Source: a virus
Reading direction: 5' to 3' (one strand)
DNA: 39,965 nucleotides
Virus record (IMG/VR): IMGVR_UViG_3300032893_000146
Coordinates: 1 to 39,965 of that record
Each line of letters starts with the position of its first letter. Position 1 is the first letter of the stretch. A program made the position numbers and the translations under genes. This document shows positions 20,221 to 29,333 of the stretch, piece by piece. The notes below the pieces were generated by a model that saw only the letters and a program-made list of their open reading frames with translations, was not told the DNA's origin and ran no database searches.

Positions 20221-22709
20221 ACGATTCTACCACCTTTTCTGATCGAAATTACCATTGCTAAAAGCTCTAGATCTGTTTGTGAGATCGCATTTACAGCTAA
20301 TTGATAATCGCTATAAGTCATTTGGATTTGCAAAGTTTGAGCGGTAGAGTCACAATAAAGCCTGTAAAGCGCCTCGTCTCCATCTCCTAATTGATTTTGG
20401 GTTGAACTTGTAAGCACAATATTGCTTAAGGGGTTATCTGGAAGTGGTGTATTGATAGGCACATTGCTGCTATCTGCAAAGACATTGCAGGTAAATTGCC
20501 CGTTTGTCGTCCGGTCAGTATAGAAATCAATCTTGCTTAGGCGCGATCGTTGATCATCTTTTAAGAAATTAAGCAGCTTTGTTTGAATGTCTAGACCGCT
20601 AATTTTTATGATTTCCCCTCCTCCGCCATAAACTCCAGTTGTTACGACATTCGAGTCAAACCCTTGGTTAGGATCAAGTGTTACAAGCCTTATCCATACG
20701 TCCGTAGCTGCAATAGGAGGGCTAAAATTAAGGGCGATAGTTCCTGTAGAATAGACGACAGTTCCTGCAGCATTTCCTGAGGCATCATATAATATTCCAT
20801 CAGAGTCGGCATCTTTATAAACTGCTGATCCGATATTTATTTGGAAAGAGCCTGCAAAAATATTTTTGTAGCTAATCGTAAAAGTATAACTTGCCCCTGT
20901 GGCTTGTCCCCCATATACAGGCTTAAACTCTGTTAAAGTGAAATCATTTGCGCTCGAAGGGAAAAACTTAAAATTTCTGCCATTCAGAGATACTCCATCG
21001 GTTGAAGTGGTTCCTGTAACACCTGTGAGAGAAATCCAATCGCCTATGATAAGATTATTATTTGTGCTTGTGAAGGTGGATGGAGGGCCATTTGCTATTG
21101 CTGAAATGCTAAGAGACTGATCGTTTTGGCCATCGGTTTGCTCTAAAAGAAAAACATATCCTTGTTGATTGCCTGCCACAATGTTTTCATATCCTTCTCC
21201 TGAAATTCCACTATCCCAAGTTACATTTGTATAGGATGACCAGCTTTTAGGGAGATCTGCCCATGTATATCCTTCAGAATCAGTTTGATAGTAATATCCA
21301 AAGCAGGTGAAACAATCATCGAAAAAACTCCATGTTTGGGATTCATAGTTAAACACTAAGACTTTATCCGGAAAAATCCCCTCGTTGTTCTCTGTGCTTG
21401 GAAATGTCCAATAGATTAGCCTCGTCCTAAAAGTTCTTATTCCATAAACTCGCTGTAACCCATGTTCTGTCTGTCTTATATTGAAAATCTCATCGGGGAT
21501 CTTTTCATCAAACCGGCTTGTGTCATTACCATCGCTTACATTTGCCCCTCTATTGCTGATTCCCATTAGTCCTTTATCAAAAGCGATTTCACTAAAGGTA
21601 CATGAAGAGCCTAGTTCGATATTAACTCGCTCCCATACGAATGGATTTTGCGCATTGTTGACAAAACGCAATCTCCAGGTGCTTCTTTCAAATTTTACAA
21701 CAAGGATGTCCCGAATGAATCCAGCCCCTACAATCACTTCGTTTGTCGGAGCGTCATTTGCTCCGCCTCTACCAAACAGATCATCCCTGGCAGCGTTTAT
21801 ATCGATTCCTTGAGCATTTGGAAAAACGGGAGCAGGAGCGGAGTAATAAGGAGTTCCAATTTGAGTCCAACGCGCTCTATTCCCATAATTGAAAGTGCCT
21901 TGATCATTTCCTTCGGTGGTATTGAGAAAAACTAGATAGCCTCTATAAGGAAAAATTAACAATGCTCCTGCCAAGGCGGTAAAAGCGTCTACAGGAGGAT
22001 TATAATTTGCCCATCCAATACCATTTGTCAATGTTCCATAATAGCGTATCCCATCTTGTCCGGTTGTCTGTCTAGTTGTAGATAAAGCCATACCAGTCAA
22101 AACAGCTCCGTTTGTAAACGGACCTCCTGTTGCGCTAGAAATTGTAAAAGGATTTCCTGCAACGGTGACAACCCCAGTTCTTAGATTATTTGCTGCTGCT
22201 GTCCCTGTAAGATTGATAAAATAGATCTGATCACCAACCTGGAAATTATTTCCTGCTGAAGTAACTTGAACTGTCCAAGGCCCTCCGCCTGCAGCTGCTG
22301 CGAAAGCAGTTACAGCAAAACCATTAAGGCCAGGATTGTTATTGGTAGCCCAAAAAGCATTTGCGTAATTCACAGTCCAGAAGAATTGCCAGTCTGCGCC
22401 ACTCCAGACAACCGGCATGACCGAAGGCAAAGTAACAAAAGAGGATCCATTCCATTTATAAGCTGTCGTCGTATCAAATGCGACCAAAGATTGTTGGGCG
22501 AGGGCGAAATTTTCTTGTGTTCTAAGGCCCATCACAGGCGTTCCATTGGCGAGTTTGCCTAAAAGAGTATATCCAGACCTCTTAAGAACCCTGCCGCGAA
22601 ACTGATAGGCATTAATCAACGTTTCAAAAGAATCTTCAGGCGTTGCCCATGGTTTTACATCTCTTCTTAGACCTTCGCTAATAGTTCCTATCAGAAAATT
22701 TGAAGTCAT
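20217..22709 (-). CDS. Tail hub protein, P22 gp10-like
   Basis: An 830-aa protein starting MTSNFLIGTISEGLRRDVKP. The start at 22709 is just after the stop of the previous gene; the frame from 22736 would overlap it. The opening ETLINAYQFRGRVLKRSGYT is typical of the large podoviral protein that forms the tail hub or stabiliser under the connector (P22 gp10 / T7 gp12 role). Many blade-like beta repeats follow, for example VFNYESQTWSFFDDCFTCFG. Two inserted beta domains near FQVGDQIYFINLTGTAA and NLIIGDWISLTGVTG resemble FCCH-like modules. Probably 6 copies per virion. Confidence 0.75.
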   Translation of the reverse strand: MTSNFLIGTISEGLRRDVKPWATPEDSFETLINAYQFRGRVLKRSGYTLLGKLANGTPVMGLRTQENFALAQQSLVAFDTTTAYKWNGSSFVTLPSVMPVVWSGADWQFFWTVNYANAFWATNNNPGLNGFAVTAFAAAAGGGPWTVQVTSAGNNFQVGDQIYFINLTGTAAANNLRTGVVTVAGNPFTISSATGGPFTNGAVLTGMALSTTRQTTGQDGIRYYGTLTNGIGWANYNPPVDAFTALAGALLIFPYRGYLVFLNTTEGNDQGTFNYGNRARWTQIGTPYYSAPAPVFPNAQGIDINAARDDLFGRGGANDAPTNEVIVGAGFIRDILVVKFERSTWRLRFVNNAQNPFVWERVNIELGSSCTFSEIAFDKGLMGISNRGANVSDGNDTSRFDEKIPDEIFNIRQTEHGLQRVYGIRTFRTRLIYWTFPSTENNEGIFPDKVLVFNYESQTWSFFDDCFTCFGYYYQTDSEGYTWADLPKSWSSYTNVTWDSGISGEGYENIVAGNQQGYVFLLEQTDGQNDQSLSISAIANGPPSTFTSTNNNLIIGDWISLTGVTGTTSTDGVSLNGRNFKFFPSSANDFTLTEFKPVYGGQATGASYTFTISYKNIFAGSFQINIGSAVYKDADSDGILYDASGNAAGTVVYSTGTIALNFSPPIAATDVWIRLVTLDPNQGFDSNVVTTGVYGGGGEIIKISGLDIQTKLLNFLKDDQRSRLSKIDFYTDRTTNGQFTCNVFADSSNVPINTPLPDNPLSNIVLTSSTQNQLGDGDEALYRLYCDSTAQTLQIQMTYSDYQLAVNAISQTDLELLAMVISIRKGGRIV

Positions 22710-22711
22710 TC

Positions 22712-23317
22712 TTATGCCTGTGCTATAGCAGTCCACCCGATTGTGTAGACGCCAGTTACTGATGAATCAATTTTAAATGTTTTATTGTCAATAATAGTTA
22801 CAGAAGCTTTAACCGGCCTTCCGCCTCCCATTGTGTTAAATGGAGTCGCTATAACACATAATATTTTGGTTGGTTCAGGGGACAAAACTATATTTACAGC
22901 CACATTTGACGTTGACCCCATATACATCAGATATCCCCCTGCAATGAACGTCTGATATTGTGGACCTGCGGTGTTTACTGAGCTGCAAGTTAATTGCATC
23001 CCAGCGTTAATCGCGTCTGTTGTGTCTAATGCCGTAGGCAGAAACTTAGGGATCTTTACAAATAATTGAGGTTCTCCAGAAGGAGAAACTTTCGAATTAA
23101 CTACTCTTGCATAAAGAACGTCTAAATTTTCAGTTACAGAGGGGCTTTGAGTGGTAACTTTAAATAAAATGTCCTCATGATCCCCAGTATTGATATTGTT
23201 AAAATCCGTATGATTTATTTTAAATGTATTTTCGAAGACTTGAAAATTCGTTCTTATTTGATCTACATCTAGCAAGGGACTAGGGCCCGCGTCTGGTTTT
23301 ACTGTTGAATATGTCAT
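22712..23317 (-). CDS. Paralogous tail or head protein, copy C (201 aa)
   Basis: The N-terminal pattern LDVDQIRTNFQVFENTFKIN then H-TDF and GDHEDILF repeats that of the two genes upstream (N-F-Q-x-x-x-x-x-F-x-x-x-H, then a G-x-H). The C-terminal 100 residues differ, with GYLMYMGSTSNVAVNIVLSP and a final TIGWTAIAQA. Such proteins with an N-terminal helix-hairpin anchor and a beta tip may be head or tail fibres. Four-base overlaps link it to its copy upstream. Confidence 0.7.
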   Translation of the reverse strand: MTYSTVKPDAGPSPLLDVDQIRTNFQVFENTFKINHTDFNNINTGDHEDILFKVTTQSPSVTENLDVLYARVVNSKVSPSGEPQLFVKIPKFLPTALDTTDAINAGMQLTCSSVNTAGPQYQTFIAGGYLMYMGSTSNVAVNIVLSPEPTKILCVIATPFNTMGGGRPVKASVTIIDNKTFKIDSSVTGVYTIGWTAIAQA

Positions 23318-23949
23318 ATATTTGCCGTGATTAAATAGAAGTATGGAGAGTTAATTGTTCCTGTATTATTATTAGAATCACTAATTTTAAACTGTATTTT
23401 TGAACAAATCCCATTAGTGTCAATGATATAATCAATGTTTGGTTTTTCAGCATCTTTAAATTTTACGCCAATAGGACAAGTCGATACTGAGATTACGTTT
23501 GTAGCTATCGGAGGAGTCAGATTTAAAATGCCTTTTTGTTTTCCTAAATTAATGCATTGCCCGAAATATATAAGTATCTTGCCAGGCAAGAAAGTAAAAA
23601 AGCTTGTCTGAATTGCCGTTGCGTTCAACGCATAAATTTGATAATTAGTGAATTGAAATTCTTGGCCATTATTTTGATATCTTAGAAATATTTGATCGGT
23701 TTGACCTTCTACATTTTTAGTATAAACCGATATTTCTTGATTTCCAGTTTGCAGGGAATCCTTTTGTTCTTTAAGATGAATAATATTATGATTGCCCGTA
23801 TATGTTGAAGAAGATGCTGCTGTATCCATAGGAATATGGTCTATAGAAAATGTAGTCTGAAGAGATTGAAAATTTTTAAGAATGTTTTCTTGAGACTCTG
23901 CGAGACTGCTAAAAGGATACTGAGGTGTATTTGGATTATAATTTGTCAT
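23314..23949 (-). CDS. Paralogous tail or head protein, copy B (211 aa)
   Basis: It has the same plan as its neighbours: SLAESQENILKNFQSLQTTF then SIDHIP and YTGNHNIIHLKEQ, followed by a beta-rich C-terminal part (FTFLPGKILIYFGQCINL is close to a segment of copy A). It is slightly longer, with a Ser/Ala insertion before the G-N-H. The gene starts within the stop of copy A (ATGA). Three consecutive copies suggest duplication followed by divergence of the tips. Confidence 0.7.
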   Translation of the reverse strand: MTNYNPNTPQYPFSSLAESQENILKNFQSLQTTFSIDHIPMDTAASSSTYTGNHNIIHLKEQKDSLQTGNQEISVYTKNVEGQTDQIFLRYQNNGQEFQFTNYQIYALNATAIQTSFFTFLPGKILIYFGQCINLGKQKGILNLTPPIATNVISVSTCPIGVKFKDAEKPNIDYIIDTNGICSKIQFKISDSNNNTGTINSPYFYLITANI

Positions 23950-24548
23950 ATTCCCACCGCATAATAGAGCACGCTGAATGTTCCTGGATCAGGAATAAAT
24001 GCAAATCTTATCGTAAATGAATTTGCTGGAGTGTTTAGCGTTGTTGGGGCTACATTTGTTGTAGCATCTAAAAAACGGCCATCCCTGAAAGCTGCTGTCA
24101 AATCCACATAGAGCAAGCTTGTTCCCGGCGCGAGAGTCACTATTTGTCCACTTGTAGGATTATCAATTCTCCCAAAGAAAATTATGAACGGACCTGCAGA
24201 AAAACTATATTGTTGCTTTAAAAAAGCTCCAGTATTATCCTTCCCTGTTAACAGGGAAGGATAAGTCAGCTGAATAGGCGTTTGAGAATTATTAGGGATA
24301 TAGAACATTTCTGGAATCGAAGAAACCAGTTTATTGTATATCGCTATCTGGTTTGCATCAGTTGCAGGATCAGACCCCTGAGGCCGTAACGTTAGCTGAT
24401 TGTGCATTCCTGCAAATTCTGGATCCTCCGTTAAACCTACATGATTGTCGGAAAACGCGTTATTGATAGCCTGAAAATTAGATTTAAGCTGAGATTGGGA
24501 TTGGAGTATCGGATCAGTGCTTATTGGGATTGAACTATTAAAGGACAT
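23946..24548 (-). CDS. Paralogous tail or head protein, copy A (200 aa)
   Basis: It starts MSFNSSIPISTDPILQSQSQ, then LKSNFQAINNAFSDNHVGLT and AGMHNQLTL, the anchor motif of this three-gene set. AAAGGAG before 24548 decides the start; the frame from 24605 would run into the connector gene. The C-terminal part includes FSAGPFIIFFGRIDNPTSG, similar in place to GKILIYFG of copy B, and ends with a strand-rich segment. The N-F-Q ... H pattern is seen in other podoviral genomes next to the connector genes. Confidence 0.7.
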   Translation of the reverse strand: MSFNSSIPISTDPILQSQSQLKSNFQAINNAFSDNHVGLTEDPEFAGMHNQLTLRPQGSDPATDANQIAIYNKLVSSIPEMFYIPNNSQTPIQLTYPSLLTGKDNTGAFLKQQYSFSAGPFIIFFGRIDNPTSGQIVTLAPGTSLLYVDLTAAFRDGRFLDATTNVAPTTLNTPANSFTIRFAFIPDPGTFSVLYYAVGI

Positions 24549-24558
24549 TATAACTCCT

Positions 24559-25629
24559 TTATCCTGAAGTTCCTGAGTATTCGGTTCCCCAAAACCAGCT
24601 CGCAAGAGGTCTTCCAGGCTGGCTAAAGATAGTTTGAGCTCTTTGGCTTGAAAGCTGTCGTAGCGTCCTTCTTTGAGCCAGCTGTAATTGTTCTTGAAAA
24701 ATCTCGTCTATGTAAGCCATGCCTTCAGGATCTGGAAAATCTGTATAAATAAGCCTTGCAGCCCCTGCGCATATGAATAGATACCATTCATCGAGTTCTG
24801 GTGCGTCATTATCAGCGATTAACTGCGTAGGCTGCTGCGATATCTGAAATTCCATTTGATACACTTGCATAGGCACAGGTCTAAGAGTCAATTGTTGATT
24901 GTAGAAGATAACATCCGTTGGTCTCGATGCTTGATAAGGAACGACGCTTGCGTAAATAGCATCCCCTCTCGGAATAACGCCAGTATTTAAAGTAAATGTA
25001 AAAGCCCCTGTGAGGTAGTTCACATCCCCTACAACGTTATTTAAGGAATCAACAAGTTTTCCAGTATTTGACGAAGATTGGGGGACATCTGTAAAAGCAA
25101 TGTTAAAACCTGTGTCATCGAATGAAGAAATGATCACGGCTGGCTCTACTACATTTCCAAAAATATCTAATTGCGCTCTGAGAAATGGCGTAGATGGTAT
25201 CGTCCCAGAATAAGGCCCTGCCGAGGCATCTCCAGTCTCAATTTGCTGATTTACGCTAAGCTTCGGCCATCTATTATAGAATGTTGTCTTATCTTGGAAA
25301 TAACGTAAAATGTACCCCTGACAATATACTGGAGGAGTTACCTGCACATTTCCAGGAAGAAAAAAATTAACATCATTGGGGTCTGTCACAGCAGGATTTT
25401 GCGCTATTCCGTATTCGTAAATGAAATTATATGTGTCTACATTGGGGACTGTGTTAAAGACATAAGGCTTCGTAAGCTTGAGATTCTTGAACTCTTCGGG
25501 AAAATGCAGGGTGTAGAACAAATTTATATAGTTATCAATCTGTGAATCTTGCATTTGTTGTGGTGTGTATCGCGCTGTCATTCGCCTGACAGTGGTTCTC
25601 ATCTGATCTAAGCTTACAAGCTGAGTCAT
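24559..25629 (-). CDS. Head-tail connector or adaptor protein
   Basis: A 356-aa protein. The N-terminus (LVSLDQMRTTVRRMTARYTP, IDNYINLFYTLHFPEEF) and the C-terminus (APELDEWYLFICAGAARLIY, then a Gln/Arg-rich helix QLQLAQRRTLRQL) enclose a beta-rich middle. This helix-sandwich-helix layout is that of podoviral proteins next to the hub gene, which form the ring under the portal (P22 gp4 or T7 gp11 role). Assignment is by position and layout, not by a strict motif. Coupled to the next gene by ATGA. Confidence 0.6.
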   Translation of the reverse strand: MTQLVSLDQMRTTVRRMTARYTPQQMQDSQIDNYINLFYTLHFPEEFKNLKLTKPYVFNTVPNVDTYNFIYEYGIAQNPAVTDPNDVNFFLPGNVQVTPPVYCQGYILRYFQDKTTFYNRWPKLSVNQQIETGDASAGPYSGTIPSTPFLRAQLDIFGNVVEPAVIISSFDDTGFNIAFTDVPQSSSNTGKLVDSLNNVVGDVNYLTGAFTFTLNTGVIPRGDAIYASVVPYQASRPTDVIFYNQQLTLRPVPMQVYQMEFQISQQPTQLIADNDAPELDEWYLFICAGAARLIYTDFPDPEGMAYIDEIFQEQLQLAQRRTLRQLSSQRAQTIFSQPGRPLASWFWGTEYSGTSG

Positions 25630-26039
25630 TGCGTCACTCCATTATTGAAAATCACCCCTTCGAAATCATCCTGATTACCATAAGGGAGCGGCTGAGGATC
25701 TAAAGGAGGGCCTGAAGCGCTAGGAATAACGCTTGGATTCGTGTAAGCATTTGGCAAAGGAGAAGGATAAGCAAAAGATTGGAAATTTCTTGTATCAAGA
25801 TTAAGCGTGAGAGTGTTGTTTGTCACTGAAATCACCTGAACATTCACCCCATTCAGTTCTACCATTCCGAACATCGTTGGAATCAAAAATGTCACTATTA
25901 CCCCAGCAGGATATCCATGATCTTCACTCGTTGTTACTACAGCAGGAAAAGCTTGAGTAACAGAACTAATCGTCTTCGTCCTAAGATTCTCAAAGACCTG
26001 CACCTGGGAATATCCTGGGTAATAAATGACACTACTCAT
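25626..26039 (-). CDS. Single-domain FCCH-like beta protein
   Basis: A 137-aa protein. After a 25-residue leader, ISSVTQAFPAVVTTSEDHGY and GVIVTFLIPTMFGMVELNGV then VISVTNNTLTL make the FCCH-like beta module (V-T-T-x-x-x-H-G-x-x-x-G-x-V ... M-x-x-L-N-G) that recurs in phage tail proteins. The tail PQPLPYGNQDDFEGVIF matches TPTPLPYGNQDILGFAT of the 364-aa protein near the capsid gene. It is thus a shortened paralogue of that protein's C-terminal half. Probably a head-surface or joining protein. Confidence 0.65.
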   Translation of the reverse strand: MSSVIYYPGYSQVQVFENLRTKTISSVTQAFPAVVTTSEDHGYPAGVIVTFLIPTMFGMVELNGVNVQVISVTNNTLTLNLDTRNFQSFAYPSPLPNAYTNPSVIPSASGPPLDPQPLPYGNQDDFEGVIFNNGVTQ

Positions 26040-26580
26040 TGAAACCTAATGGTACGAATGCATATTTTTTGTTGCTGGTATCTACATCATGAATCTGGCT
26101 TGAAGGGGCATCAGGATCCATTGGCTCGTTTTTCTGAATAAATCTAGGAGTGTGGTAATACTCATTAATCTGGTCCACAAACCCCCTAGGAATTGTATAA
26201 GTTTTTCTATCCTCGAAGTTATACCATTTAACAGGATCATCAGCATATTTCATGTAAGTAAGTTTTGCAGGCTGTCCAGGCGCTCTAAGATTCATGAATC
26301 GTCCGGTAATCATCTGATTATCATAAGCTTTTTGCCTTTCTATCTTTTCCTTAAGGGCTCCTCCCTTCACGCTGTTTGCAACCTGTTTTTTTGTAATTTC
26401 GAGTTCTTCTTCGCTATGGGTTCTAGAGGAAATTTTGCCCATTTCATGCTTTTTCTCTTCAATCTCGACTTTGGTTTTCTCTAGCTCTTGTCTTGCTCTA
26501 TCAATTTCAGTTTCCAAATTCTCCAAAACTTCTATTTCTTTCATGGGTTCCCCTTCTAAAACTTTTTTGTTTTTGCTCAT
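26032..26580 (-). CDS. Virion protein with N-terminal coiled coil
   Basis: A 182-aa protein. Residues 12-90 are a charged coiled coil (ENLETEIDRARQELEKTKVE). Residues 95-182 form a distinct domain with FMNLRAPGQPAKLTYMKYAD, KWYNFEDRKTYTIPRGFVDQ and a conserved-looking end KKYAFVPLGFN. Similar two-part proteins lie between capsid and connector genes in other podoviruses. No function is established. It overlaps the FCCH-like gene by eight bases. The HNH gene sits just upstream. Confidence 0.6.
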   Translation of the reverse strand: MSKNKKVLEGEPMKEIEVLENLETEIDRARQELEKTKVEIEEKKHEMGKISSRTHSEEELEITKKQVANSVKGGALKEKIERQKAYDNQMITGRFMNLRAPGQPAKLTYMKYADDPVKWYNFEDRKTYTIPRGFVDQINEYYHTPRFIQKNEPMDPDAPSSQIHDVDTSNKKYAFVPLGFNE

Positions 26581-26589
26581 AAATCCTCT

Positions 26590-27144
26590 CTATCTACCTA
26601 AATCTCTTTTAACCACATCGTAACCATATTCTTCAAGGAATTCTTTACACCAAGTGATTTTATCTTCGACTCTTTGGCCTGGGGGTTGCCTAAAAAGACA
26701 TAACTCTAAGTTTTCTATGCGATTGTCTGTTTTAATTCCGTTTTTATGATGCACTATTTCTCCCTTTTTTAGGGGCCTCCCAAGATGCTGGCTCATAACG
26801 TAAACATGTTCAAAAATTCTTCCTTTTGTTTCTTTACGAGAATTTGGGTGACCGGGTCGATAGATTATCCAGTATCCATTTTTTCTACTCAAATGTTTAG
26901 TCTCTGGATTAGTTTTTGTTCCTGGTTTATAATTTCCCTCAAAGTCTGGATCTAGACCATAAGGAGATTTGGATCTTTTTTTCTTGCGAGCATATTCTCT
27001 ATATTTTTCTCTAAATTCGGGTGTTTGTCTTTTCTTCTTTTCGCATTCGATACATTGCCAATGATAACCCTGTTTTTTCCCCTCGTTCCTTTTCCAAAAT
27101 TCTGAAAAATCTTTTTCTTTTTTGCATGATCCACATGTCTTCAT
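26590..27144 (-). CDS. HNH homing endonuclease with zinc ribbon
   Basis: A 184-aa free-standing nuclease. The N-terminal zinc ribbon has Cys at 4, 7, 31 and 34 (CGSC and CIEC), with the [12 protein letters not shown] sequence of this class. A central DNA-contacting region carries [20 protein letters not shown]. The HNH core is E-H at 112-113, [10 protein letters not shown] (131-140) and NRIENLEL (141-148), followed by PPGQRVED. All HNH residues are present, so it should be active. AAGGAGG precedes the ATG. It splits the capsid module, as selfish HNH genes often do. Confidence 0.9.
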   Translation of the reverse strand: MKTCGSCKKEKDFSEFWKRNEGKKQGYHWQCIECEKKKRQTPEFREKYREYARKKKRSKSPYGLDPDFEGNYKPGTKTNPETKHLSRKNGYWIIYRPGHPNSRKETKGRIFEHVYVMSQHLGRPLKKGEIVHHKNGIKTDNRIENLELCLFRQPPGQRVEDKITWCKEFLEEYGYDVVKRDLGR

Positions 27145-27189
27145 ATAAACCTCCTTTTTTCAGGAGATTTTACATGGTGATGCACCTAA

Positions 27190-27219
27190 TTAGCAAGAGG
27201 ATTTTCACCCTCCTGCTAA
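27190..27219. other. Hairpin between capsid-associated gene and HNH gene
   Basis: TTAGCAAGAGG (27190-27200) pairs with CCTCCTGCTAA (27209-27219) over 11 bases with one wobble. On the minus strand, the transcribed one, no T run follows, so it is more likely an mRNA end-protecting or partial termination element. On the plus strand TTTTA follows. Confidence 0.5.
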
Positions 27220-27238
27220 TTTTATAAACTACTGATAA

Positions 27239-28333
27239 TCAACTTAGTACTTGCGAATACGTTGTGCATTCCCAATACCATGCGTCAACAGTGCTTCCGA
27301 TGATGCCCCCGGTTGTGGCCGAGTTCGTGCCGTCGCCTGTCCCAATAAGAATACCATTTTGTCCTTGGTTTTGAGTTGCAAAGCCTAGGATGTCTTGGTT
27401 TCCATACGGAAGCGGCGTTGGAGTAACTCCGTTCAACATGTTGGTATTTCCTTCGCCTTGAGGTATCATTTCAGGTAAGCTGAAAGGATACTTCGAAGAA
27501 GCAGGCCACGCAAAAGCTGTGAATGCTGTGCTATCAACGTTAGCAAAGGTTACTGTTTGAGTTCCTACGGCGTTATTTACAGCCGATACGGTAAACTCTA
27601 CTGGCAATCCGTTGCTTGTGCTATTAAGCTGTTGCATTCCAAATACTGAAGGGATAGCAAATCTCACAACATCACCCACTTGATAGTTTTGTTGTACGAG
27701 AGTTGTAACCACCATTGGATTAGCCAGAGTAATAGAAGCAATTGCTCTAACTTGTGGATAATACAATGAGTGATTCATATATCCAGCATTTCCAACTTTA
27801 TAAACAGAGCCCGTGCTTGTGACGGCATTGGTGCTGTCATAAAGAGTAGTAAATTGTGTTGTGCTTCCTACTGCTGTCACAGTCATCACCAAACCACCCA
27901 TTTGCGGTGCTGTTGGCAAATTGAAGATTCTAACATTGTCACCAACAACAAACCCGTGAGCTGCTGAAGTAGTGAATGTTGTTGTGGAACCTGTAGAAAA
28001 GCTGTTAATAGTTTTAGTCGCTCCTTGAGTTTGAACTCCTCCTTGGACTAAATTAAAACCATTAATCGCGCAAATACCTGTTTGCTGAGGAGCCAAAATC
28101 CCTGATACTGTACCGTTTTGCTTGATAAGAGCAGTACCGGCGCTCATAAATCTAGGATCAAATTCAGCTTGAACAATCCTATCTGATGTTAAAGAACCTG
28201 AAACACCAAGAGCAGTAACGCCTTGCCTTGTTAGATTCTGTAACACAAATTTGTCACATCCATTAGGAAGCGCAACAAATTGAGGTGTTGAGGCCACGTT
28301 TTTAAACGTTCCTGAAGTTATATAGCATGTCAT
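27239..28333 (-). CDS. Capsid-associated protein with two FCCH-like domains
   Basis: A 364-aa protein starting MTCYITSGTFKNVASTPQFV. AAGGGGGT before 28333 decides the start; the frame from 28387 overlaps the capsid gene. An N-terminal domain to about residue 110 is followed by two beta modules: SFSTGSTTTFTTSAAHGFVV and SITLANPMVVTTLVQQNYQV, each with the H-G or G-D-x-V-R pattern. The C-terminal tail has TPTPLPYGNQD, shared with the 137-aa protein. It directly follows the major capsid gene and is probably abundant in the virion, as a decoration or head-completion protein. Confidence 0.65.
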   Translation of the reverse strand: MTCYITSGTFKNVASTPQFVALPNGCDKFVLQNLTRQGVTALGVSGSLTSDRIVQAEFDPRFMSAGTALIKQNGTVSGILAPQQTGICAINGFNLVQGGVQTQGATKTINSFSTGSTTTFTTSAAHGFVVGDNVRIFNLPTAPQMGGLVMTVTAVGSTTQFTTLYDSTNAVTSTGSVYKVGNAGYMNHSLYYPQVRAIASITLANPMVVTTLVQQNYQVGDVVRFAIPSVFGMQQLNSTSNGLPVEFTVSAVNNAVGTQTVTFANVDSTAFTAFAWPASSKYPFSLPEMIPQGEGNTNMLNGVTPTPLPYGNQDILGFATQNQGQNGILIGTGDGTNSATTGGIIGSTVDAWYWECTTYSQVLS

Positions 28334-28344
28334 ATTACACCCCC

Positions 28345-29307
28345 TTAAATTGCCACTGCAAGAGTGCAGCGTAGGTTTACAATCCAAGAAGTGTTTGTAA
28401 TATTAAACACTTGTGCCATCTTCCAGCCTGCTGTTTGATACAGCCTTAAGCGAGGAGATGCAATTTCAGGTGGCGCATAGATAAATTGCGCGCTGTAGCC
28501 ATCAAGGTCGACCATGTCATAGGATTCCTGGCCAGGAATGAAGATATTATAAACATCCGCACCATTAGCCGATGCCCCTGTAGAAATAGATCCTACAGAT
28601 GATAAAAGGAATCTCAGGTTTCTAATCGAACCCCATTCAGCTTGTAGCAAGTTGCTATTATTCGCATAGTTAGCAACGTTGATAAAGCCTAGCATCTGGT
28701 CAAGATCAGCGCTCAAATTGGTATGAGCCATACCAAAAAAAGCAGTCCTTACCGGAGCTGTCCCAAATTTCAGTTCTCCTTCAATCATATCCATGATAAA
28801 TTGTGCGTTCGCAGTTCTTAGCAAACGTACGGCTTTGGATACATCTAAAGGGCTGATGTTTGTAGGGTTGTCACCGTTTGTACCGCTTGTGCAGTTAATT
28901 GGTGGCGCGCCCCCTTCCATCATGCTACGAGCCAATTGGTCTTCGGTTTCGCGAAGAGATTGACCTAATGTGGATACTGCAGAATTTAAAACTGGATCCT
29001 CATTTATGAGCATAACTTGCTCTTGTAGAATGATATAAGTCCCATACCAATCGATCCGAGCATCAATATCTAAGGCAGTTAACTGTTGTGCTGCCGGGTC
29101 TACAATACCGTTTCCTAATGGCACAGGGGCGGTTTGTAGGTTTTTATAACGGCGGCGTCTTAAAATGTCACCAGCCTGTTGATCCATTGTGATGGGGTAA
29201 CCCATGGTCGTATGGATAAGATCAGGCATGGGACGAGCAAGCAACTTCATGCTTAGCTGTTGTTGTACAGCTGGCGGCAGAATATTGGTTGTTGTTGGTC
29301 CACTCAT
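28345..29307 (-). CDS. Major capsid protein, N4-gp56 type
   Basis: A 320-aa protein with features of the N4-gp56 major capsid group (HK97 fold): an N-terminal ARPMPDLIHTTMGYPITMDQ, RRRRYKNLQTAPVPLGNGIV, then TALDIDARIDWYGTYIILQE and NEDPVLNSAVSTLGQSLRET, which is the family's order of arm, E-loop and spine helix. The C-terminal half contains FFGMAHTNLSADLDQM and a beta-rich end. It lies between the scaffold gene and the decoration-type gene, as expected. GGAG lies before the start. Assembles into the icosahedral head. Confidence 0.82.
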   Translation of the reverse strand: MSGPTTTNILPPAVQQQLSMKLLARPMPDLIHTTMGYPITMDQQAGDILRRRRYKNLQTAPVPLGNGIVDPAAQQLTALDIDARIDWYGTYIILQEQVMLINEDPVLNSAVSTLGQSLRETEDQLARSMMEGGAPPINCTSGTNGDNPTNISPLDVSKAVRLLRTANAQFIMDMIEGELKFGTAPVRTAFFGMAHTNLSADLDQMLGFINVANYANNSNLLQAEWGSIRNLRFLLSSVGSISTGASANGADVYNIFIPGQESYDMVDLDGYSAQFIYAPPEIASPRLRLYQTAGWKMAQVFNITNTSWIVNLRCTLAVAI

Positions 29308-29333
29308 TGTTTTTACTCCGTTTTAGACGGAGA

